Assembly: GCA_037178625.1 (NCBI GenBank)
Contig: CM074131.1
Coordinates: forward strand, 620,001-684,000
Direction of reading: 5' to 3'
Length of the DNA: 64,000 nt
Origin: Skeletonema tropicum
Taxonomy: Eukaryota > Bacillariophyta > Thalassiosirophyceae > Thalassiosirales > Thalassiosiraceae
In this document: positions 12,754-21,966 of the stretch, in pieces
How positions within the stretch are numbered: the stretch's first letter is position 1
Layout of the letters: each line of letters opens with the position of its first letter
Notes under the pieces: model-generated
Told to the model about the DNA's origin: nothing
The model's database searches: none
The model's input: only the letters and a program-made list of their open reading frames with translations
Position numbers and translations under genes: made by a program

Positions 12754-13069
12754 CATAGGAATAGGATGGCCTATTCCATCAGGAATAGTCCACCCTATTC
12801 CATCGAACATAGGAATAGGATGGCCTATTCTCTCATTTCACGACTTTCAATTACATAGGAATAGGATGGCCTATTCCATCAGGAATAGTCCACCCTATTC
12901 CATCGAACATAGGAATAGGATGGCCTATTCCATCAGGAATAGTCCACCCTATTCCATCGAACATAGGAATAGGATGGCCTATTCCATCAGGAATAGTCCA
13001 CCCTATTCCATCGAACATAGGAATAGGATGGCCTATTCCATCAGGAATAGTCCACCCTATTCCATCGAA
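12754..13069. repeat. 54-bp hairpin satellite, block 3 (one extra unit)
   Basis: This copy has one more 54-bp unit than the other two blocks, so the satellite changes length independently of the 883-bp block. Confidence 0.9.
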
Positions 13070-13217
13070 AACCTAAAATTATTACGTTGGACAACTTCAT
13101 AATTTAAAAAAAAAATACAATAGAGAACTCAATAAGTATTAGAGGGTACTATTTCTTCATTGAGGGAATAATAATTCACCCGAGAGTCAACTTTGTGTGT
13201 CAAGATAATCTTGGTGT

Positions 13218-16200
13218 ATGTACCTGATGTCGACAAGCTATCCAGAGGAGACTAATGGAGCCGGTCATACTGCAGAGCTTGTACGGCAACGCAAGAATGC
13301 CTCTATCAGCCCAGAGGAGAGGGCAGCTCAAAGGGCTAAGGCCGCCGCTAGAGTAAAGCTTTACCGTCAACGCAAGCATGCCTCGATGAGCGCAGAGGAG
13401 AGGGCAGCTCAGAAGGCAAAGAAGGCCGCTGCAGACAAGATCTATCGTCAACGCAAGAATGCCTCGATGAGCGCAGAGGAGAGGGCAGCTCAGAAGGCAA
13501 AAAAAAACCGCTGCGGTAAGGCTTTGCCGTCAACGCAAGATTGAGTCGATGAGCGCAGAGGAGAGGGCAGCTCAGAAGGCAAAAAAGACCGCTGCGGCAA
13601 GGCTTTGCCGTCAACGCAAGATTGAGTCGATGAGCGCAGAGGAGAGGGCAGCTCAGAAGGCAAAAAAGACCGCTGCGGCAAGGCTTTACCGTCAACGAAC
13701 GAATGCGATGAGCGCAGAGGAGAGCTTTGGAAAGAGTTGTGATTACGAGATCGTTGTTGACAGAACACATCCAGTCCAACAGGCACGCAATCATGACCAA
13801 AAGAAAATAATGAGAGTCGATAGCAATCCAAATGCATTTCGCACTGCTGTCTGTGTACTATGCGATAGGCTAATAATTGGGTGTGAGGCTATCCACAAGA
13901 TAACAGTTGATTCGCTTCGTTTTCAGAAAAATAGGATAAGCGTCAAATCCTATGAGGACTACCACCATGTCACGCTGAAAGATGAGCTTATTTCACAGTA
14001 TGAAATCAAAGGCCAAGAGCTCGAAGGCCTTCTGCTATCACCAAGAGCCAAGAAGACCAAGAACAAGAACGGATGTGTAGCATTTGAGGCATGCAGCCAA
14101 TGTTACAGTGCGTGGCACAATGATAGCGATTCACCGCCCAAGTATGCCATCAGTAACGGCTTTGCCATCGGCCACATCCCCACGGATATCATTGCCAATG
14201 AGGAAATCACAGAGCAGATGTGTTCGCTATTAGCTCCTGTCCGCCCTTTTGCCTACATATTCGCGTATACAGCTGGTGCTCACAAAGCTATCCGTGGTCA
14301 CTTTAGCTTTTTCGAGGTTGATCTTACCCATACTGGTTCTGTAATGAATCACTTCTTGACAACAGGTGCAAACCCGCTTGTTTATGTCGTGTTATGTGGA
14401 CGAATGACTCCGAAACAGAAGGAAATAGTGAAAAAAAGAGCAAGGCTTGACACAGAGAAAATGATGGAAATATTAGAATGGTTCGTTAATGAGTCTGGCC
14501 ACCCAGGATATGAAGGAGTTACCGCACCATCACAGTGCCCTCAGCCCAACATTATCGTCGACGAAGAAACACCCAACAATACTGATCAAGAACATGATCC
14601 AGATCTAGAAGCAAAGTTTGCTGGAGCTTCGTTCCACTTCACCAGCATCCATGAGCCGCAAGATGATACAGGGGTTTACGAATCCAACCAGAAGTTTACC
14701 AAAGCTATGATTGATCGTACAATGCCAACACTTCTGGTCAATGGTAGCAAGTATGCAGATCTTAGAGAACTTCTTCTCGAGAATATTGCGCCACTGCAAT
14801 TTCCTTTTGGTCAAGGGGGGCCAAAGGCAAAGCGGAGGACTCACATATCTCCGGTGGAATGCTATCGTTACTACTGCCGACTCTCGCTTCCTCAATTCAT
14901 GAGGGGGGACTTTCTCCTCTTGTTCAATCGGCAGCGCAGTTACGAGACAGCCGTGGTCACTTGCAAATCCAGTTTATTCGGCCAGTCACTTGCGGAGAAG
15001 ATGTCAAAACTCAAAATGAAAGACCTCGATCAGGCATTGTTTCAAAAACAAACCCGCCAAAGGGTAAATGGAACGGCTGGAGAATACATCAGGGCAGTGG
15101 AGGCAGCGTGCAAACCAGTCGGGTACACTGCTTTGAGTGCCAAACAAAATCGCCGCAAGCATTTCGCAATGGATAACTACTTCGGAGGCCATTCCATTTT
15201 CTTAACTACGACTCCATGTGATGAATGCACCATCAGGGTCCAAGTCTTCGCCAACGCTGGCAAGGAGGTGGTGCTGCCAAATCTTGGTGTCTGGGATGAC
15301 GAAGACCACTTGAAAGAATGTAGATTCAACTTTGAGCTGAGAAAGGAGACCAGACGTCTGTATCCAGGGGCATGTTCTCTTGTTTACCAGCATTTGATGC
15401 AGATTATTACAGAATGTTTGATAGGTTGGGACCCAAAGAAACAAACAGGGCGACTAGGCGTGTTCGGAGTACCAATAGCGTACTCAAGAACTGACGAAGA
15501 GCAAGGCAGGAAGACACTTCATAGTCACTGGCAAATATGGGTAAAAGACTTCAACAAAATTAGAGATGCTCTATTTCATAGTGATGACAGAAAAAAGAAA
15601 GCCGCAAGGGATGCTCTCATATCATACATTGACAAAGTTGTCTGTGCCAGCTATGGGACTGATTTTGTTGTGACTCACAATTGTGATGAAGATAGCCCTG
15701 TTACGATGCCTATGCACGAAATACTCCTGGAGGTAGAAGATAAGAATATCCTTCGCAAAGCACATCACCAGGATCATTGCCTTGATGTTAAGGGCAAAGT
15801 ATTGGAATGCAAACAGTGTGGGAAAACATTTTCGCCATCAGAGTGTATTAACATGGGTATTAGTCACTTACGTCAACAAACACTTCAAGATCATGCAGAT
15901 AGCAGTAAAGAAGACGCACCAGACTCTTCAACAAACATGAAAAAGGAATGGCTCGATCAAGCAGCGATTCGCTACCCTTTTGATTTTGAAGAGGAAGGAA
16001 GTCCTACTGAAGCGCTGAAACAACAACACATCATAATGGATGCGGACGGAGACGGAGATGGAGCCAACGAACAAGAACAAGTAACTCATGAATGGCTACA
16101 TGATAGAAACCTACGCAGGGACCTCCTGCATCTTGTTTTTGACGAGCATGATTATACACATCGGGGAACATGTTTCAAGGGTGGGAAAGCAGAATGCAGA

Positions 16201-17655
16201 GGGCATTTGCCAGAGATGGCAAGTGAAGATTCCATCATTTTCGACAATGAAGCAATAGCTGGCGTGAAAGAAGGCCTGAGAGACGATGATCATCGTAACA
16301 CAAGCGACGCCAATGGGGTCAAGGTCATCCTTCATCACCATCTGAATGGTGAGGTAGAAGAAAAATCTCAGTATGCAATCTTACCGAAAAGACAGAATGG
16401 CAGTCAGTTTCTCAACCAACACAGCTTGGCGATTTCAGATGTTATTGGAAGCAATACCAATGTAACACTGGGTGATTGGAGCCACTCCTATTACACCACG
16501 CTGTACAAGTCCAAAGACACACAATCCGAAGACAAGATTGCATACCGTCGAGTCCATGCCTCAATGGCCAGGAGGCTGTATAGAGCACATGAACACCAGC
16601 AACATAGAGATCGACATGAAAATGAGGAGAAGGAGGAGGAGAGAATGCAGAACCAGCCAGCAGAAGATGTCACAGCCACAGCTCTAGCAGAAGGCAGCAC
16701 AACCACAGACAAAGATGACGGCGAAGAGGAACATGCCTGCTTTGTTGAAGGACTCGGGAGAATAATTACCGGGGTGAACGCATTTCTTTCCAGAGACGTT
16801 GTAAGCTCCACTATGGCCCACTTACTGATCTTCCAAGGGGGAGAAAGGTTCACTTACTCACATGATTTCGATCACATTTCACTTCAAAACATGGAGAATG
16901 TACTAGAAGAGAAGGAAGGCATGCATTTCCGTTTGCGGAGGAATTGGAACGACGACACAAAGGAAACAATTGCATGGGCTGATTGCTCGACTTACGACTA
17001 CATTCACAGGCCAACCGAGCTCAACAACTTGTGCCTTTACGAGTACACAATGTGGTACAAAAAGGAATACAAGAGCTTCAAGCAATTGAACGCCAGGAGC
17101 AAAAGCACTACTACCACATCCTACAAGTTTGCCGACCTCCACCAAGGTCAAAAATATTGCTACCTTACGAGACGAACACATCCAGTCATTCCCATCATAT
17201 ACATGGCCACAGACCTTTGCGACGTGAAGTCATTAGATGTGCTTGAGGATATCCCCAATAGTGGAACTGTGCAGCACAGAGAAAGGTACGCAAAAACAGC
17301 AATGCTGCTATTCTATCCATTCAGCAAAGCAGAAGATTTGGTGAAGAATGGGACCTACTGGCAAAAGTTTGTTGATGTAGGAGGGACGAAAGAGTATAGT
17401 GAAGCGATCATCGACGACACACTTGGTTTGAATCCATTGTCAAAACAATTTTGGAACCGCGGTAGGATGATTCTGGAAAACATCGAAACGAGGCGCATGG
17501 CCGAAAAGGAAATGAAACGACCCAAAAGCAAGATCACATACTTGACGGACACTCCAAAGAGTACTGGGAAACGAAAGAGAGAAAACGTGGACAACGATGA
17601 TGGATATGATATTGACATAAGTGACTTCTTTGATAATATGAATGACGAGGGTTGA
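13218..17655 (+). CDS. Helitron Rep part (DUF6570-like region, Helitron_like_N, HUH nuclease); frameshifted and ended by in-frame TGA
   Basis: Translation starts at 13218. The frame breaks at the A-run near 13500-13508 and resumes in the frame open from 13549 to 17655; residue numbers below count from 13549. After the basic repeats comes a region with FEACSQCYSAW and YAISNGFAIGHIP, typical of the DUF6570 segment of Helitron proteins. The rolling-circle HUH motif is TLHSHWQIW, with His658 and His660. Candidate catalytic tyrosines are Tyr693 and Tyr703 in ISYIDKVVCASYG. A zinc-ribbon-like ECKQCGKTFSPSEC follows. The Rep nicks and rejoins single-stranded ends during rolling-circle transposition. 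In complete Helitrons it is one polypeptide with the helicase; here only the TGA at 17653-17655 separates them. The copy is probably inactive unless these two lesions are sequence errors or the stop is read through. Confidence 0.85.
13276..13725 (+). repeat. 81-bp coding repeat at the Rep N-terminus
   Basis: Five to six units of 81 bp, each coding for a 27-residue basic segment of the form RQRK-x-x-S-M-S-A-EERAAQ-KAKK. Similar EER/RQR repeats are common at the N-terminus of Helitron and related transposon proteins, and probably form charged helices that bind nucleic acid (inference). One unit contains a nine-A run (about 13500-13508) in place of the AAAAAAG found in its neighbours. Confidence 0.85.
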
Positions 17656-17721
17656 AAGCAATTCCAAGCCTTAGAATCACGGCCACTTGCTGACGCCGAC
17701 CTCAGGTCTCATGCCAAGATA

Positions 17722-19857
17722 ATGAAAAGAGCAAATGTTCGTGCATGTAGCGCTATCAAAACTCACGTTGATGACAATGTGTCCGTACTTGCAACTGCAA
17801 ACAAGCCATCGACATCAACCACAAATTCAGAGCACACTCAAAACAACGCTGACGCCAACAATCATCAACAGCAGCAGTCCGCATCCTACAATGTTCGTGT
17901 CCGATATGAGGACATCCTCACTTTCATTCAAGGATCTTTGCTTGTTAGTAGCAGTGATGAAGGTACCTTTGATAGAGACATGGATGATGGAGATGAAGAT
18001 GGAGAAGAACCTTCATCGTTAAAGTTAAGGCAGCAATGTCTCAAACAGATTCCCACCATGTACGAGATTGCAAGGGGCAAGAGCAGTAAGTACAACCTCG
18101 ACAACAAACAATTTATTGCCTATCAAATAGTGTGTTGTACATTTCTGCTCCAGCTCGTCATGGAGGGAAATCACTATGATACCAAGCTTGGAGAATTGCT
18201 AGGAGCAACGCTCGGTCCCTTGGCGGAAAGCGTGCAACATACAAAAGACAGTCTAGTCCGGGATCTCAAAGCAAAGGGAGGAAAGGAGCACCTCGTTATG
18301 TTCATCACAGGTCCCGCTGGTTGTGGCAAGAGTACAACTATGGAAGCAGCCCAATACTACTGTCACAGATTTTGCACTGCTATCGCAGCCGCCTTCAATG
18401 ATTATACCTTCTACTTCACTGCAACGACTGGTTCAGCTGCAGCTCTCTTTGGAGGAACAACAATCCACAGCGCAGCCCACTTGAACAAAAGTAGGATCAA
18501 TGATGAGATGAGGGCTATTTGGCGCGATGATGTGCGAATCCTCATTATTGATGAAATATCTTTTTTCAAGGCAAACGATGTCGTAAAAATTGACAAACAG
18601 CTGAAAAAGCTGACAGGCCGATATGACATGGTTTATGGGGGGGTTTCAATAGTCTTCTCTGGAGACTTCCACCAACTGAAGCCAATCTGTGCAGAAGATG
18701 ATGTCCTCTACTCAGACTCCGATGCAGCTTCAATTTGGGAGAATACTATCAACTGTGCCATCTTTCTTGATAATAGCCACAGATTCAAAGACGACCCCGA
18801 GTTTGGGGAAATACTCGCTAGAATGAGAATGGGGGAGGATACACGTGAAGATAGAGAGCTAATAAACAAGCGCGTCGTCAGCACTAGTACTAGCTCCACT
18901 TCCACGCTAACATTGCCCGAACACGCACCTGACGCATGTTTTGCATGCTCTACCAACAAAGAACGAAATGGCGTCACGGCAGCATCATTCAAAATGCACA
19001 TCGATGAATCGCATCCTACCATTGATGACGATAGCCCACCTCCTGATCACACTCTCATAATTGAGGCATCAGTATCTATATCCAAAACGACTGAGAATGA
19101 AAGCGGCAACAGCAAGAAGAGGAAACGAAGGCAGCGTATAAAAGTTTCCGCGCATTTCCATGACACTGTCATCACGCAACTGGGAGATGATGACATAAGG
19201 TCAACCGAGTTTGCAGCAAAAGGAGCTAAAATCGAGCCTGCCCTACGCATCTACCCCGGATCCCACCATATGTGCATAACGAATGAGGATCTTGACCAAG
19301 GGCGAGGCAACGGGACTCTTTGCAAGTGCTTGAAAATCAAACTTAGAAAGGATGGGCGGGAGAGGAGGTGGAAAAATTGGGATGGAAAGAAGGTATGGAC
19401 TGTGTCGGTTGACGACGTGGAGTGGGTGGAGTTCGAGCATTACCCAACCACCGGCACCAAAGCACGGACCTTCAAGCTCAAACCACAAGAATTCTCAGCC
19501 ACAATCAAGTTCCCTCTGACTGAAACAATCAGTACAACCATCGGCAACGCCAAGGTCAAACAGGTTCCTGTCAACTCTAACATAGCAACAACAGGCCACA
19601 AGCTCCAGGGAATGTCCAAAGACATCCTCATCGTCAATGACTGGAATTATCGATGCGTGAACTGGGTCTACGTTGTCTTGTCGAGGGTGAGAACACTAGC
19701 TGGACTGTATCTGATGAAACCCTTAGACCTGGAACGCGGCTTCAATATTCCTCAAAATCTCATTCGCTTCGAGCAACGTTTGAAGGACACCAAAGAACGA
19801 CCAGTTCTCGACATGTTGGGTTACCAATCAAATGCAGAGATCGATACAATGCAGTGA
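17722..19857 (+). CDS. Helitron PIF1-like superfamily 1B DNA helicase part
   Basis: First methionine after the TGA is at 17722, but the frame is open and continuous from 17656. The 22 codons between carry no stop, so this is the C-terminal half of a RepHel protein rather than a separate gene. Helicase motifs in order: Walker A GPAGCGKST at about residues 197-205, Walker B LIIDEISFF, motif III FSGDFHQLKPI, DNSHRFKDDPEF, and the C-terminal ATTGHKLQG and YVVLSRVRTLAGLYL motifs typical of Pif1/RecD2-type enzymes. It would unwind donor DNA during transposition. An insertion between about residues 390 and 540 contains charged, lineage-specific sequence. All core motifs look intact. Confidence 0.9.
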   Translation: MKRANVRACSAIKTHVDDNVSVLATANKPSTSTTNSEHTQNNADANNHQQQQSASYNVRVRYEDILTFIQGSLLVSSSDEGTFDRDMDDGDEDGEEPSSLKLRQQCLKQIPTMYEIARGKSSKYNLDNKQFIAYQIVCCTFLLQLVMEGNHYDTKLGELLGATLGPLAESVQHTKDSLVRDLKAKGGKEHLVMFITGPAGCGKSTTMEAAQYYCHRFCTAIAAAFNDYTFYFTATTGSAAALFGGTTIHSAAHLNKSRINDEMRAIWRDDVRILIIDEISFFKANDVVKIDKQLKKLTGRYDMVYGGVSIVFSGDFHQLKPICAEDDVLYSDSDAASIWENTINCAIFLDNSHRFKDDPEFGEILARMRMGEDTREDRELINKRVVSTSTSSTSTLTLPEHAPDACFACSTNKERNGVTAASFKMHIDESHPTIDDDSPPPDHTLIIEASVSISKTTENESGNSKKRKRRQRIKVSAHFHDTVITQLGDDDIRSTEFAAKGAKIEPALRIYPGSHHMCITNEDLDQGRGNGTLCKCLKIKLRKDGRERRWKNWDGKKVWTVSVDDVEWVEFEHYPTTGTKARTFKLKPQEFSATIKFPLTETISTTIGNAKVKQVPVNSNIATTGHKLQGMSKDILIVNDWNYRCVNWVYVVLSRVRTLAGLYLMKPLDLERGFNIPQNLIRFEQRLKDTKERPVLDMLGYQSNAEIDTMQ

Positions 19858-20255
19858 AGAGTTTTACTATTACTAGTAATCAGAAAGTTCATAAGGAGAA
19901 ACTGCTCAGCAGATTGTAATTGTAATAAGAAAAAACAGGCTCTTACAAGCTCTGTGCTCTGTAAGGCAAAGAACAGTTCTTCACATGTTGGCATACTGCT
20001 TAGCACCAATCTCATAATCATATAATAACAACTAGAGAATACATTATACAGATGAACCTTTTGGATCTACGTAAGCACCTACCCAAAAAACAAGTGCTCT
20101 ATTATGCTCACTTTTATGCAGCAAGAGAATTTCGTGCAGCAAGAACAAAAGCACGAAAGCCGGGAGAAGCTTGCCCTGCCGCCGCACGCCAATAGTTTAC
20201 CGTGCGTGTACAATTGCTATTGCACACACCCAAATCATGACGGGTTGCCACATCA
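19858..20255. other. Helitron 3' non-coding end and flank
   Basis: Holds a perfect 12-bp palindrome ATTACTAGTAAT near 19868-19879 and a weak hairpin CTTACA...TGTAAG (6-bp stem, 12-nt loop) near 19951-19974. Either could be the subterminal hairpin expected before a Helitron 3' CTRR end, but no unambiguous terminus is visible. The rest is featureless. Confidence 0.35.
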
Positions 20256-21401
20256 ATGCAAGCGCAAGCTAACTTGCAAGAGGTTGTTGTTTGTTCTAGA
20301 GGAACGATGTTGAGCTTGGAAAATTCGGATGCTTGTTCATCGATAGAGCGCAGAAAAGCGGTGGAGCATAAAAGCGCAATCAATAAGGATGCAGTTTCCG
20401 GAGTGGCTGCTGTCAAACAAGAGGAAGCTGACAAAGAAGAAGCCGTCGGTGTCAACAAGAGATGCTGGCGGTGCTCTCTCTCTAACAGACACCTCAAGAA
20501 ACAAAATAGCAGCAGCGTGTTACACATTCACAAGAATCGCCTTCTCTTATATACAATAATTGGCATCATTTCCACCATCGCCACAGTCGATCATCTACAC
20601 ACATTCGTCATCAACGAAAGAGCTTTACTAACACAAATGGGCCGACAGCGTTATCGCACTCGACGACGAGACAAAATCAAAAAACGCTTCTGCGATGAAA
20701 CAGATGAACCCAAATTATGGAATATCTTCTCATCTGGCTGGCGCTCTCTTAGCACCTGTGAGGAATTTGATCTAAGTCTTCGGCGCACGAAATTAGGTGA
20801 TAATGGAGTTAAACGATTAATGAGTCAATTGGGAAGAAAAGAATATGCCAATGGAAAACGACGGGGAAAATTGCGTGTGTTGAATCTGCAGAGGCAAGGT
20901 ATAACAAGACGGGGCGCTGGATATATTGCACGATGGTTATCTGCCGATCCATTAGAAGTGACCGCTAAAACTGCACATGTTGTGGATGTAGATCGTATCC
21001 CTACTGCTGCTTCTACATCGATATTTATCAATTTGGAGGGCAATCCAATTGGTTTGCTTGGGTTTAAGTATTTGCAACGAGCAGTTGAAAAGGCAAAGAT
21101 CAACGGTATGAAGGTAGTTATCGTGGGTGGTGGTGGTGCAGATGACTCATCACAGAAAAGCAACCTTGATACACAACATGTAGTCAAAGTGGGACCAATC
21201 ACGTATCGAAAAACTCGTGTTGCAATGGAACCATGGCGATTGCCCGTGCCCATCATGAAGAAGATTCTGGGAGAGGATCGTCCATTTGTTCGTGGGATGC
21301 AAGTTATAGCTGTATTATCTTTGGGGTTTGCGATTGGGAGAGCTTCTGCAGCGATAAGGCTTCCTTATCGACTTGCTTTTGTGAGGAATGATATACAATA
21401 A
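20256..21401 (+). CDS. Leucine-rich-repeat (RNase-inhibitor type) membrane protein
   Basis: No intron is needed over 381 codons. The N-terminal 90 residues are charged and low in complexity. A hydrophobic segment LLLYTIIGIISTIATV follows at about residues 96-111. Residues about 165-285 resemble two to three RNase-inhibitor-type leucine-rich repeats: FDLSLRRTKLGDNGVKRL, LRVLNLQRQGITRRGAGYIA and FINLEGNPIGLLGFKYLQ. The C-terminus has a second hydrophobic stretch (VIAVLSLGFAIGRASAAI). Such repeats usually bind another protein; no partner can be named. The start is uncertain: ATG at 20307 or 20637 would give shorter proteins, the last lacking the first membrane segment. It lies about 280 bp beyond the probable Helitron end. 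Confidence 0.7.
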   Translation: MQAQANLQEVVVCSRGTMLSLENSDACSSIERRKAVEHKSAINKDAVSGVAAVKQEEADKEEAVGVNKRCWRCSLSNRHLKKQNSSSVLHIHKNRLLLYTIIGIISTIATVDHLHTFVINERALLTQMGRQRYRTRRRDKIKKRFCDETDEPKLWNIFSSGWRSLSTCEEFDLSLRRTKLGDNGVKRLMSQLGRKEYANGKRRGKLRVLNLQRQGITRRGAGYIARWLSADPLEVTAKTAHVVDVDRIPTAASTSIFINLEGNPIGLLGFKYLQRAVEKAKINGMKVVIVGGGGADDSSQKSNLDTQHVVKVGPITYRKTRVAMEPWRLPVPIMKKILGEDRPFVRGMQVIAVLSLGFAIGRASAAIRLPYRLAFVRNDIQ

Positions 21402-21662
21402 ATTACTGGCATGTAATGTAGTCTATATAATGTACCATAGAAGAAGTAATGCTGCATGTGTTTAATTTGACCTTTATTAGAGTGTCCTCTATCTTGTAAT
21501 GCAATGAAAGCTAGATCAAAAGTATGTTAGTAGCTTGCTTTATCGAGAATTGTTGGGCTTGGGATGGTTGTGATCCATGACAACATGAGTTGGTTGCGTG
21601 AGAGGAATTATTTGCCCTCCTCGCCGGTGTAAGTACGTCATTGTCTACGCTAGTGTCCACAA
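21402..21662. other. Convergent intergenic region
   Basis: Separates the 3' ends of the plus-strand LRR gene and the minus-strand giant gene. I see AT-rich 3'-untranslated-like sequence only. Confidence 0.5.
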
Positions 21663-21956
21663 TCAATTGGGCGTGAGTGGCCCCTTAGCGTATGTCGACC
21701 TTTTCAAGCACCCTGCGATATCATCAAAGAACAAGTTTGCACAACATTCATCAAGAGTGTCAAAAAGAGTAACCTCGTGCAAGTCTTCATTTGAAAATAC
21801 GTCCCAGTTGCCATGGCTAATCTTCGTATTGCACGTTACACCTGTCTCGAAAAACTTCATATTTTGTTCACCTGAGGGTGCAGAAAGGTTGATTACCTCT
21901 GGGTCAAGATGTCGATCGTTATCTTGTAGTTGTATGATTTGAAAGTGATGATACAA
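21663..21956 (-). CDS. Possible last exon of the giant surface gene (Cys-type diatom module)
   Basis: Open on the minus strand, with a composition like the diatom secreted module that has an F-F-x(n)-C...W...LFDTLDECCANLFF pattern followed by a final Cys. It begins directly after the stop of the third prealbumin-like module. A weak GTTAGT donor near 21970 and an AG acceptor within CTACAAG would join the frames through Tyr, removing the conserved Cys of that module. I cannot tell whether it is spliced on, a separate gene, or a relic. Confidence 0.4.
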   Translation of the reverse strand: MYHHFQIIQLQDNDRHLDPEVINLSAPSGEQNMKFFETGVTCNTKISHGNWDVFSNEDLHEVTLFDTLDECCANLFFDDIAGCLKRSTYAKGPLTPN

Positions 21957-21966
21957 TATTTTTCAA

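Larger units (their letters stand above)
10740..13443 (+). repeat. Three tandem 883-bp blocks from the Helitron 5' end
   Basis: Blocks run 10740-11622, 11623-12505 and 12506-13443. The first two are 883 bp. The third is 938 bp because it has one more 54-bp subunit and one extra A in an A-run. Blocks one and two each end abruptly at ...GACAAGATCT inside the Rep coding region and jump back to CTGAGTCGAGCG at the block start. Block three continues into the full gene. Each block also contains an internal direct repeat beginning CCCACGCAAGAGATG. The blocks are otherwise almost identical, so the duplication is recent or homogenised. Confidence 0.92.
10740..19970 (+). mobile_element. Helitron-type rolling-circle transposon, decayed, with tandemly repeated 5' end
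   Basis: The element is defined by a Rep (HUH endonuclease) region followed in the same frame by a PIF1-like helicase, the combination diagnostic of Helitrons. Upstream are two extra copies of an 883-bp block that contains the 5' non-coding region and the first 76 codons of the Rep frame, then the complete copy. Outer limits are not certain: the left limit is taken as the start of the first 883-bp block and the right limit as a weak hairpin near 19944-19968. I could not confirm canonical TC...CTRR ends or an A/T insertion site. Confidence 0.75.

Noticed and set aside
10988..13069. CRISPR-like look of regularly spaced short palindromic repeats
   Set aside because: There are no unique spacers between units and no cas genes, and the context is a eukaryotic Helitron.
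11100..13102. Short plus-strand frames coding MAYSIRNSPPYSIEHRNR repeats
   Set aside because: These are simply the 54-bp hairpin satellite read in an open frame; they have no independent gene signals.
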